This document shows, piece by piece, positions 7,000 to 13,633 of a stretch of DNA of 20,232 nt (position 1 is its first letter; each line of letters begins with the position of its first letter). The position numbers were made by a program, and so were the translations under genes. Source of the DNA: an uncultured Candidatus Saccharibacteria bacterium (lineage in GTDB: Bacteria; Patescibacteriota; Saccharimonadia; Saccharimonadales; Saccharimonadaceae); contig CALHQU010000041.1 of the NCBI GenBank assembly GCA_938038145.1, positions 1 through 20,232 of the forward strand, read 5' to 3'. The notes below the pieces were generated by a model. That model did no database searches. It was not told the origin of the DNA and saw only the letters and a program-made list of their open reading frames with translations.

Positions 7000-8029
7000 T
7001 ATGACCTCCAGCAAGCGCCAGCATCACGCCGATAAACGCCATCACGCAGCCAATAACCCAAAAACGCATCGTCACTTTAGTTTCTGGCCAACCAATCGCC
7101 TCCAAGTGATGATGAATCGGTGCGGATAAGAAAATCTTTCTCTTAAACAGCTTCTTGCTGATGATTTGGGTCAAGCTTGATCCCGCCTCAATTACAAATA
7201 GCAAGCCAATCACAGGAAGCAGGAGTAGAGAGTCGGTTAACATCGCCACAACGCCTAAACACGCGCCATAAGCAAAACTTCCAACGTCGCCCATAAAGAA
7301 TCGAGCTGGGTAAATATTGAACCACAAATAACTCAAGAGCACTCCGACAACCGTAAAACAGAATCCCGCCAATATAACATGTTGTTGCAATAAGGCAATC
7401 ACACCAAACGCCCCAAAGCTAATACTGAGCAGCCCGCCTGCCAGCCCGTCCATTCCGTCAGAAATATTAACAGCGTTACCGGTAGCCACCACCGCAAATG
7501 CAAACAAAGGAACTATCAACCAGCCAATATTCACCTCACCCACAAACGGCACATGGAAACTCGCCACGCCCAGTTTAGCAAAGAAAAACCAACCAAGCAC
7601 CACACCGATCAACGTAATCAGCGCAAACTTCACTGGACTACGAAGTCCAGCCGCGCCGCCACCCAAACCACGCAGATTGATAATATCGTCAATTAGCCCA
7701 ACAATTCCGCCACCAACCAACGCCGCCAGAGGAAGCCAGGTCTGCGCTCGGTCTAAATTGAAGAAAATCGTCACCACAAAGATTGAAATTACGCCAATCA
7801 CTCCAGCCATCGTCGGGATGTTTCGCCGCAATTTTGCCGCTTGGAATTTGGCAAAAACCTTTAGCTTTTTCCCGTCAGTGCTTTCCGACCTTTGGCGCTT
7901 CCAGAAGCGATATCGATAAGCGAAAAACGTATAAATTGGCGTTAAAAACATCGCTAGTAAAAACGCGCCGACGCTCAGTAAAAACACGTGCGTCAATTCA
8001 TTAGTCATTGTTTGTAAAGCTATTCCCAT
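6992..8029 (-). CDS. mraY: MraY, phospho-MurNAc-pentapeptide translocase
   Basis: MraY transfers phospho-MurNAc-pentapeptide from UDP to undecaprenyl phosphate, forming lipid I in the membrane. The 345-residue, ten-helix protein shows the family residues: the Asp pair in GLIDDIINLRG (114-115), NAVNISDGMDGLAGG (185-199), FFMGDVGS (244-251) and the triple histidine loop APIHHHLEAIGWPETKV (303-319). Length is typical. The start ATG lies two bases after the ftsI stop and uses AGGA from the end of ftsI as ribosome site, so the two are coupled. murE and murF, which commonly lie between ftsI and mraY, are missing here. Confidence 0.96.
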   Translation of the reverse strand: MGIALQTMTNELTHVFLLSVGAFLLAMFLTPIYTFFAYRYRFWKRQRSESTDGKKLKVFAKFQAAKLRRNIPTMAGVIGVISIFVVTIFFNLDRAQTWLPLAALVGGGIVGLIDDIINLRGLGGGAAGLRSPVKFALITLIGVVLGWFFFAKLGVASFHVPFVGEVNIGWLIVPLFAFAVVATGNAVNISDGMDGLAGGLLSISFGAFGVIALLQQHVILAGFCFTVVGVLLSYLWFNIYPARFFMGDVGSFAYGACLGVVAMLTDSLLLLPVIGLLFVIEAGSSLTQIISKKLFKRKIFLSAPIHHHLEAIGWPETKVTMRFWVIGCVMAFIGVMLALAGGHIA

Positions 8030-8031
8030 AT

Positions 8032-9777
8032 TTATTCCTTTGGTGCTATTTTCATATAATCAATCATCCAGTTGGATATATCTGTAAAAATTGGTCCAGC
8101 GTGAAGATTTCCTTGTAAGTTAATCCCCTTACCTGGAGCCGCTACACGTACCATTATGACATATTCGGCGCCATTTTTTCCACCGCCATAACCAATATAT
8201 ACAGCAATCGTTTCCTTTTGAGTGTAAGCGCCATTAACCACCGTTTCAGAAGTACTAGTTTTTCCACCAATTTCATAGCCAGATTTGTCACTCTTTGATA
8301 GGAATGAAGATCGGCGCGCCGTCATTAGCATAGTTCGCATCTGCGATGACGTGCCGCCGCTTACGGTTTGGCGAATAACTTTATTTTCCGACGATTTCAG
8401 ATTGCCAGATTCGTCAATTGTACCAACGAGAATGGTTGGTTTGTAATATTGACCACCGTTAACCAGCGACGAAAATCCAGCCGCGACTTGAACCATAGTC
8501 AAGTTCATACTTTGCCCGTAAGTCATGGCCGAATAGCGAACCTCATTTCCTTCAGCACTATCCGGCGGATAAATATAACCCGAAACCTCACCCAGCTCAA
8601 TTCCAGTTTTAGCGCCAAAACCAAATTTATCGTGATAATATTCATACAAAGTCTGACGAGCCGGCAAATTAATCTGCGAGCCATTTCCTAATTTTCGAAT
8701 CGCGGTAATCGTGCCGACGTTGAGCGAATTGTTAAACGCACCTTGAATCGTCATTGGACCGCCCAAACCTCTCAGGACATTGCACATCGTGCGGTCAGCG
8801 ACTTTAATACAATCGGTATTATTATACGTGCTGGACGGAGTAATAACGCCTTTGTCAATTGCCGTAGCGAAACTAAAGGACTTGATAACCGAACCCGGCT
8901 CAAATGGCACCATCGACGCGCTATCCACAAACACCGACCCATTTTTCTGCTTGGCAAAATCCGCTGGATTATAAGTCGGGTAATTCGCCATTGCCAGAAC
9001 TTGACCGTTTTTCGGATTCATAACAATCACGCTTCCCTCGGTGGCACCAGCCGCTTCGACTCCCTTTTTCAGCGCCAATTCAGTCTGGCTTTGAATATTC
9101 CTATCCACCGTCAGCGCTAAATTGTCACCAGATTTCGCCTCGATTCGCATATTATTTTTTCCAACCGTCAAAGGTATATTCCTCACGTCAGTTACAGATT
9201 GCAATAGTCCGTCCCGACCCTTAAGCTGCTTATTCAAAGAGCCTTCGATGCCATATTGACCTTCGCCAGCCGCATTCACAAATCCAAGCACGTGCGCGCC
9301 CAGTTCGCCCTCAGGATAATTTCGAATAGAACTTTGCTGATACAACACGCCCGCAAAGTTTTTCTTTTTCAATTTTTCCGCTTGAGTTCTGGTGATATTT
9401 TTCGCTAAAACTTCATAGCGCGACTTTTTATTATTGAGCCGTTCAGATACATTTTCCGTCATTTCACCACCAGCAATTTCTCTCAGACTATCAACAAGCT
9501 GGCTCCGCTCTTTATCGTCAATCGACTGCGGATCCGCAATCACCGTATAGACCGCCTGATTAAGCACCACAGGAACTGGCGTTTTTCCGTCCATCATGTA
9601 AATTTTCCCGCGCTCCGCAGGAATGATAAATTGACGCTGCTGACTCGCCCGCGCTAATTCCGTATATTTGCCATATTGCAAAATCTGTAATTGAAATAAT
9701 CGCAACACAAAAGCCGCCATCACTACTAGTAAAGCGATGGCCAACCAACCAGTTCTTGAACGAATAAGCCGCTGCAT
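8032..9777 (-). CDS. ftsI: FtsI-type class B penicillin-binding protein
   Basis: This is the septal transpeptidase that crosslinks peptidoglycan stems. The 581-residue product has one N-terminal membrane helix (about 11-30), a pedestal/dimerisation domain (about 50-220) and a transpeptidase domain. Active-site motifs are SVIK at 296-299 (nucleophile S296, K299) and SLN at 351-353. The third motif, normally KTG or KSG, reads KTS (506-508, in GGKTSTSE), a departure at a position normally glycine. C-terminal PASTA domains are absent. The ATG follows the ftsL stop by 21 bases; no Shine-Dalgarno site is visible, but a TATAAT (complement of 9790-9795) lies 12 bases upstream, suggesting an extra internal promoter with a very short leader. 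Confidence 0.94.
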   Translation of the reverse strand: MQRLIRSRTGWLAIALLVVMAAFVLRLFQLQILQYGKYTELARASQQRQFIIPAERGKIYMMDGKTPVPVVLNQAVYTVIADPQSIDDKERSQLVDSLREIAGGEMTENVSERLNNKKSRYEVLAKNITRTQAEKLKKKNFAGVLYQQSSIRNYPEGELGAHVLGFVNAAGEGQYGIEGSLNKQLKGRDGLLQSVTDVRNIPLTVGKNNMRIEAKSGDNLALTVDRNIQSQTELALKKGVEAAGATEGSVIVMNPKNGQVLAMANYPTYNPADFAKQKNGSVFVDSASMVPFEPGSVIKSFSFATAIDKGVITPSSTYNNTDCIKVADRTMCNVLRGLGGPMTIQGAFNNSLNVGTITAIRKLGNGSQINLPARQTLYEYYHDKFGFGAKTGIELGEVSGYIYPPDSAEGNEVRYSAMTYGQSMNLTMVQVAAGFSSLVNGGQYYKPTILVGTIDESGNLKSSENKVIRQTVSGGTSSQMRTMLMTARRSSFLSKSDKSGYEIGGKTSTSETVVNGAYTQKETIAVYIGYGGGKNGAEYVIMVRVAAPGKGINLQGNLHAGPIFTDISNWMIDYMKIAPKE

Positions 9778-9789
9778 ATTGCTTATCTT

Positions 9790-9795
9790 ATTATA
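9790..9795 (-). promoter_or_regulatory. Internal -10 box before ftsI
   Basis: TGATATAAT on the minus strand is an extended -10 in the short gap between ftsL and ftsI. It is 12 bases from the ATG and predicts a leader of about 5 bases. No good -35 is seen. Confidence 0.45.
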
Positions 9796-9798
9796 TCA

Positions 9799-10140
9799 CT
9801 ATTGAGCGTAATGCGTTTCAGTTGTCGTCATAGCTGAAGCGACATTGCTATTCTTCACCTTCTCTAACGCCGTCAGACGCGCATTCTGCACTTCCAATTC
9901 TGACTTTTTTGCGCTTAGTTCGGTGATTTTTGTATCCAGACTCTGAGCTTCATAGCCGTAAGCTGTAAGTCTGGTTGCCTGAGTAAGATAAATCAAGCCC
10001 AGTACTGTAATCATCAATGCAACTAGCACTGTATGAGCAACAGGACCAAGTTTGACCTGAGACTGAAAACGTGTAGAATTCTGATTTCGGCGCAATTGAC
10101 CGTGTGAACGTCGTGAAGTAAATGTGGTGGTGTTTGTCAT
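9799..10140 (-). CDS. ftsL: FtsL-like septum protein
   Basis: A 113-residue bitopic protein: basic N-terminus (RRSHGQLRRNQ), one membrane helix at about 32-53 (VAHTVLVALMITVLGLIYL) and an external coiled coil at about 62-95 (SLDTKITELSAKKSELEVQNARL). This is the shape of FtsL/DivIC, which links FtsQ to FtsW-FtsI. FtsL sequences are barely conserved, so the call rests on topology and on its place just before ftsI. A weak purine run (AGAG) is the only ribosome-site candidate. A hairpin at 10183-10215 separates it from the upstream small ORF. Confidence 0.82.
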   Translation of the reverse strand: MTNTTTFTSRRSHGQLRRNQNSTRFQSQVKLGPVAHTVLVALMITVLGLIYLTQATRLTAYGYEAQSLDTKITELSAKKSELEVQNARLTALEKVKNSNVASAMTTTETHYAQ

Positions 10141-10182
10141 TTGTCTCTATCTTTTATGTTTATATTTTGTATTTAGCATAAC

Positions 10183-10215
10183 AAACCAGCCCGCCCGTTA
10201 AAGACAGGCTGGTTT
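10183..10215 (-). terminator. Hairpin between the small ORF and ftsL
   Basis: AAACCAGCC and GGCTGGTTT form a 9-bp perfect stem with a 15-base loop. On the minus strand the stem runs into TTTGTTATG, a weak U-tract. It may act as an attenuator or processing site that reduces transcription into ftsL. A 12-base palindrome, TATTCCGGAATA, lies just upstream at about 10226-10237. Confidence 0.45.
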
Positions 10216-10246
10216 CTCTAAGGTATATTCCGGAATACGCTTTAGT

Positions 10247-10318
10247 TTAGCCGCGGCGTACTGAAACAGCCTCTGCCTTGTCTGTATTCTGGAATTCTAC
10301 TTTGATGTGGATTGGCAT
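10247..10318 (-). CDS. Small ORF (23 residues) between rsmH and ftsL
   Basis: A 23-codon frame that starts MPIHIKVEF and ends AVSVRRG before a TAA. It is supported by a very strong ribosome site, AAGGAGG six bases before the ATG (complement of 10325-10331), stronger than those of most neighbours, and by its position 22 bases after the rsmH stop. The peptide is soluble and mixed charge, with no membrane helix and no match I recognise. It could be a real small protein, or a leader peptide whose translation affects the hairpin at 10183-10215 ahead of ftsL. The ribosome site is directly seen; the function is unknown. Confidence 0.55.
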   Translation of the reverse strand: MPIHIKVEFQNTDKAEAVSVRRG

Positions 10319-10340
10319 ATTGTGCCTCCTTCTTTTTGTT

Positions 10341-11261
10341 TTATTTTTTCACGGCGTATCGAAACTTTGCACTTCGACTACGCGGATTGTGAACATCTTC
10401 AGTTCCAGACACCGGTTTTTTCTCTGGAACAATCAGCTCAGCCTCATAGCCAGCCGCCGCTTGCTCCGAAAAATAACGCTTGATCAATCTGTCTTCCAAG
10501 CTATGAAAACTAATTATTCCTACTCGCCCGCCCTTATTAAGTAAGCGTGGCAAAAGTGGCAATAGTTCTTCAATCAGCTTAAGTTCGCGATTGACTTCAA
10601 TGCGTAGCGCCTGAAAGGTACGAGTCGCAGGATGATGCTTCATGCTACCGCGACCAACGGTTTGCTTGATCAGATCAGCCAGCTCAGTCGTTCCCTGAAT
10701 TGGTCGAGCTTTTACAATTGCCTGCGCAATTCGCCTTGCTCGTCCGGGATTTTCCTCGCCGTAACGAATAATCAGCTGCGTCAAATCATCAACCGAATAC
10801 GAATTGACAATATCTGCCGCTGTAATTTCCGTCCGATTGTCCATCCGCATATCTAGCGGACCATCGAATCGAAACGAAAAACCTCTCTCTGCTCTGTCAA
10901 GCTGCGGTGACGACACCCCCAAATCAGCCAAAATCACGTCAAACTTACGCCCCTGCTTGACCAAATCTTGCGCCGCACTCACAAAATCTTTGTGAATTAA
11001 AGTTACGCCTTTTTCAGCCAAATCACCCAATGTCTTAATCGCGTTTTCGTCGCGATCTACTAACACTGAGTTCAAGTAACTATCCGTCCTATTTAAGAAT
11101 GCCCTGGCATGGCCGCCATAGCCAGCCGTCAAGTCAAGATACGACTCGCCTTCGACTGGCTGCAGCTTGCTAAGGGTTATCTCCAAAAGTACGGGAACAT
11201 GGATCGGTTCGCTCGCTTGGAGTTCTTCCGACTGTGGTGGATGTTCTTTAATACTCATCAT
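10341..11261 (-). CDS. rsmH: RsmH (MraW), 16S rRNA C1402 N4-methyltransferase
   Basis: RsmH uses S-adenosylmethionine to methylate N4 of C1402 in the ribosomal P site. The 306-residue product carries the family marks: HVPVLL (21-26), the SAM loop DLTAGYGGHA (43-52), ILADLGVSSPQLD near 109-121, MKHHPATRTFQALRIEVN and IISFHSLEDRLIKRYF near the C-terminus. The ATG at 11259-11261 is followed by a second ATG; no ribosome site is present, but TATAAT ends six bases before the first ATG, so a leaderless message from an internal promoter is likely. The gap to mraZ (292 bases) is unusually long for this cluster and is filled by an inverted-repeat-bounded segment. Confidence 0.95.
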   Translation of the reverse strand: MMSIKEHPPQSEELQASEPIHVPVLLEITLSKLQPVEGESYLDLTAGYGGHARAFLNRTDSYLNSVLVDRDENAIKTLGDLAEKGVTLIHKDFVSAAQDLVKQGRKFDVILADLGVSSPQLDRAERGFSFRFDGPLDMRMDNRTEITAADIVNSYSVDDLTQLIIRYGEENPGRARRIAQAIVKARPIQGTTELADLIKQTVGRGSMKHHPATRTFQALRIEVNRELKLIEELLPLLPRLLNKGGRVGIISFHSLEDRLIKRYFSEQAAAGYEAELIVPEKKPVSGTEDVHNPRSRSAKFRYAVKK

Positions 11262-11267
11262 TATTCC

Positions 11268-11273
11268 ATTATA
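11268..11273 (-). promoter_or_regulatory. -10 box giving a predicted leaderless rsmH message
   Basis: TGTATAAT on the minus strand, then six bases, then ATG. Transcription normally starts about 7 bases after the -10, which is the A of the ATG. The -35 position (complement of 11291-11296, GGTGAT) is weak and falls inside the terminal repeat of the neighbouring 235-base element. Confidence 0.6.
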
Positions 11274-11284
11274 CAGAAATAATG

Positions 11285-11519
11285 CTCGAGATCACCTAAC
11301 TGGATATTTAATTCTGGCTTTTTTGTATTTGTGTTTTGTTTGTTTTTGTTGTCTTAGAGTGGAAATTTGTTGATTGTCAGTAACAACCATGTTTTCCAAA
11401 GAGACTTATGTGTGAGGTGGAGTTTTTTTGGGAGGTGTTTGAGGAAGGTGCGTTGCCTTTTTTAATGTGGAGCAAATTGCCACATGCCATTTTCAAATAC
11501 CCAGATAGTTGATCTCGAG
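11285..11519. mobile_element. 235-base element with terminal inverted repeats (MITE-like)
   Basis: The two ends, both starting CTCGAGATCA when read inward, match at 27 of 34 ungapped positions (first ten identical; then CTAACTGGATATTT against CTATCTGGGTATTT). The inside is non-coding and strongly G+T-rich on the plus strand, unlike the flanks. No target-site duplication is obvious. The shape fits a miniature inverted-repeat element inserted between mraZ and rsmH, or else a long-range hairpin formed in the dcw transcript. No transposase is present. Confidence 0.5.
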
Positions 11520-11553
11520 AGGTTTCTAATTGTTAAAGTGCTTAGCTAATCTA

Positions 11554-11922
11554 CTATTCCGCATTCTCGGCCGCTATTAGCCGAAAATATTCCCCCGCTC
11601 GCACAGCAACGACTTCTCTGTCAATTCCAGCGTAGTCGAGCAAATGCTGCTCAATCGTCACTCGTCCTTGTTTTTGGTCGAGCGCCGATGCGGTTTTACC
11701 TCGTCGGAATTTAACGTTCAGGTCGGCAACTCGCTCATCCAGAATACTTCCCGTTAGAGCGCTTTCCACTTCCCGATCCCAGATTTGCTGTGGATATAAG
11801 TGGAGATATTTGCCAAACCCGCGAGTTAGCACGACGCCTGATGCGAATTCTGCCCTGAGTTCAGCTGGAATTGTCAAGCGTCGCTTGTCGTCCAACTTAC
11901 GCTCAAAGTAATCTGTCTGCAC
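11554..11922 (-). CDS. mraZ: MraZ, dcw cluster regulator
   Basis: MraZ is an AbrB-fold DNA-binding protein that forms a ring and represses the dcw promoter by binding direct repeats. The 122-residue product has both repeats of the family: the first with DDKRRLTIPAELR (residues 11-23) and the second with DQKQGRVTIEQHLL (81-94). It is somewhat shorter than the usual 140-150 residues, mostly at the C-terminus. Start is a GTG (11920-11922) with AAGGAAGGA about seven bases upstream. It is first in the operon, behind a leader of about 86 bases and a promoter carrying four MraZ-type boxes. Confidence 0.93.
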   Translation of the reverse strand: MQTDYFERKLDDKRRLTIPAELRAEFASGVVLTRGFGKYLHLYPQQIWDREVESALTGSILDERVADLNVKFRRGKTASALDQKQGRVTIEQHLLDYAGIDREVVAVRAGEYFRLIAAENAE

Positions 11923-12001
11923 GTCGTCCTTCCTTCGTGGTAGATTAGTTGTTTTTTACAGTGGATGTTTGTTTTTGTTGGTGATTTTCCATCAACTTTC
12001 G

Positions 12002-12044
12002 TTCCACTGACTCCACTATACTACCCACAGCTACCCACTTGCAA
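12002..12044 (-). promoter_or_regulatory. dcw promoter overlapped by four MraZ-type boxes
   Basis: On the minus strand: -35 TTGCAA (12039-12044), 18-base spacer, -10 TATAGT (12015-12020). Direct repeats GTGGG, GTGGG, GTGGA and GTGGA (complements of 12034-12038, 12024-12028, 12012-12016 and 12003-12007) are spaced 10, 12 and 9 bases, close to one DNA turn, as known for MraZ sites. Two boxes lie in the spacer, one overlaps the -10 and one lies at the predicted start site. Binding there should block polymerase. Confidence 0.75.
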
Positions 12045-12082
12045 GCCCTTTTTATGACTTTTTACCCATTTTTGCATCAAAT

Positions 12083-12111
12083 AAAAACTTTTCCACATTT
12101 TTGTGGAAAAG
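12083..12111 (-). terminator. Terminator just upstream of the dcw promoter
   Basis: A perfect 10-bp stem (CTTTTCCACA, 4-base loop, TGTGGAAAAG; 12088-12111) is followed on the minus strand by TTTTTATTT. It insulates mraZ from transcripts coming from the right. Because another terminator stands at 12236-12286, it may end a short transcript that starts between them. Confidence 0.8.
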
Positions 12112-12235
12112 CCTAGTGTTAAGTTGATGTAAGCCTACGCTATTAGTGGTTTTAGACAATGGACTAGCACTTAAAGTTATTTCAGACCAGCCTACAATTG
12201 AAGGACAAACTAGTATACGCTTTTAACGACATAAA
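12112..12235 (-). ncRNA. Possible small RNA between two terminators
   Basis: The 124 bases between the two terminators have no ORF. A minus-strand TATACT (complement of 12212-12217) could start a transcript near 12205 ending at the terminator at 12083-12111, about 120 bases long; the -35 is poor. GTAGGCT occurs twice in it. The main argument is that a second strong terminator would be redundant without a promoter between the two. Weakly supported. Confidence 0.25.
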
Positions 12236-12286
12236 AAGAACACCGGCGAACCGCTCAAGTAAGGCGATTTAGTTCCGGTGGCTCTT
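12229..12286 (-). terminator. Compound terminator of the DUF4868-helicase operon
   Basis: On the minus strand AAGAGC(C)ACCGG pairs with CCGGTGTTCTT (one bulged C) and encloses a second stem, AATCGC/GCGGTT, with a 9-base loop. The outer stem runs into CTTTTTATG. It lies 80 bases after the helicase stop codon. The two-tier fold is more elaborate than a simple terminator. Confidence 0.6.
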
Positions 12287-12366
12287 AGCATCAGCATAGT
12301 AAATAATCCTCAATAAATCAATAGCGATAAGCTCCAGCACTCTATTCAAGAAACTATTAATGGGAT

Positions 12367-13632
12367 CTAAAGGCTACAATCCCTATATCTCTCGACAAAC
12401 TCCCTACTCGCCCGCCTCAAAACCTCATCAATCGCCAGCGCGTCAGGAGAAACTTCCAGCGCCCTACGGTTAATTCCATATAGATACAAATTGTCCAAAT
12501 CTCGCACGCGACTCAAAGCCACGTAGCCCATACCTTCAACAAATGCCTTCCTCAGGTCAATCTTAGCCGCATCCAGCGTCATTCCCTGACTTTTGTGAAC
12601 CGTTATCGCCCACGCCAAACGTAGTGGAACCTGAGAAATGCTCGCTCGTTTACGCTCTCCGTCCCGCAATTCCCAAATATCCGGTACCATCGTCACCCGA
12701 CGACCATCTCGAAATTCAACAACCGGATATTCCGTCAGCGGCTCAAAATCAACTACCGTGCCGATACTTCCATTGGCATATAATTTTTGCGGCGAATTTT
12801 TAACCGCCATCACTAACGCGCCCAGCTTAATCACTAAATTTTCGGGCGCCAGAACCGACCTTTGCAGATTCTCTACATAAATTTTCGAGCCCGTCGTCGT
12901 CTGTTGATACGAACGTTCTTCCCCTGGCAATTCCGCCAATTTTTGAATATTGATATCATCAACATCAACGTTTACAGTGTGTAGTTCTGTTATATCACCA
13001 TCTGGCGGCTCAATTTCCGTACGCGCCAGCAACGCCTCGACGTGACGTCGCCTAACATCGCCAGTTCTTAGAGCGGTCAGAATCTCCAAAAGCTGCTCAT
13101 CATTCTGACGATATTGTCGCTCCAAATATAAAACTGCCGGCCGAAGTTCTTGCCAAGCATCAGAATAAACCACAAATCCACCGCCCTGCTCGTTCGGACG
13201 ATTCACTGGCGGCAATTGAAAAAAATCGCCGCTCATCACCAACTGAATACCACCAAACGGCTGATCATTTTCCCTGACGGTTCGTAAAACTTTATCAATC
13301 ATATCCAGCCGAAAATCGTGAAGCATTGAAATCTCGTCAATAATCAGCACGTCAGTTTTAGAAATCACATCACGCCGCGTTTTTGACAATCGTTCAAAAA
13401 AATTGTTCGGCAAATGATCATTCACACCAATGCCACTCCAACTGTGAATAGTATTACCACCAAGGTGCGTCGCCGCCAGACCAGTTGTCGCCGTTACCGA
13501 TACCTTTTTACCCCGTTTTCGTGCCTGCGCAATAAAAGTATTCAACAGGTGAGTTTTGCCCGTTCCAGCCGCGCCAGTCAGCAACGCCGACCGACCGCTC
13601 AGTAGAATAGCCAGCGCTAATTCTTGATCCAT
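12367..13632 (-). CDS. Pif1-type DNA helicase
   Basis: A 421-residue superfamily 1B (Pif1/RecD-like) 5'-3' helicase, expected to unwind DNA forks, R-loops or G-quadruplexes using ATP. Motifs in order: Walker A GAAGTGKT (20-27), Walker B LIIDEISML (about 96-104), SGDFFQLPPV (about 134-143), ERQYRQN (about 171-177), and near the end VHKSQGMTLDAAKIDL and GYVALSRVRDLDNLYLYG. No extra domain is attached. The frame extends upstream to 13731 inside the neighbouring gene; I chose the ATG at 13630-13632 because MDQELALAILLSG is the normal Pif1 N-terminus and begins one base after the upstream stop. The one-base gap implies translational coupling with the DUF4868 gene. Confidence 0.9.
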   Translation of the reverse strand: MDQELALAILLSGRSALLTGAAGTGKTHLLNTFIAQARKRGKKVSVTATTGLAATHLGGNTIHSWSGIGVNDHLPNNFFERLSKTRRDVISKTDVLIIDEISMLHDFRLDMIDKVLRTVRENDQPFGGIQLVMSGDFFQLPPVNRPNEQGGGFVVYSDAWQELRPAVLYLERQYRQNDEQLLEILTALRTGDVRRRHVEALLARTEIEPPDGDITELHTVNVDVDDINIQKLAELPGEERSYQQTTTGSKIYVENLQRSVLAPENLVIKLGALVMAVKNSPQKLYANGSIGTVVDFEPLTEYPVVEFRDGRRVTMVPDIWELRDGERKRASISQVPLRLAWAITVHKSQGMTLDAAKIDLRKAFVEGMGYVALSRVRDLDNLYLYGINRRALEVSPDALAIDEVLRRASREFVERYRDCSL

Positions 13633-13633
13633 T

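Noticed and set aside
6936-7014. Alternative ftsW starts at TTG 7014 and ATG 6936
   Set aside because: The first has no ribosome site at proper spacing and the second would cut off a basic N-terminus; the TTG at 6999 has GGAGG at five bases.
8368-9120. Long open frames on the plus strand opposite ftsI
   Set aside because: They have no ribosome sites or recognisable motifs and mirror the codon pattern of the real gene on the other strand.
11466-11486. Hairpin ATGTGG/CCACAT inside the mraZ-rsmH gap
   Set aside because: The stem is only 6 bp and the T-run precedes it instead of following it on the plus strand, while on the minus strand it is followed by A residues, so it is not a terminator.
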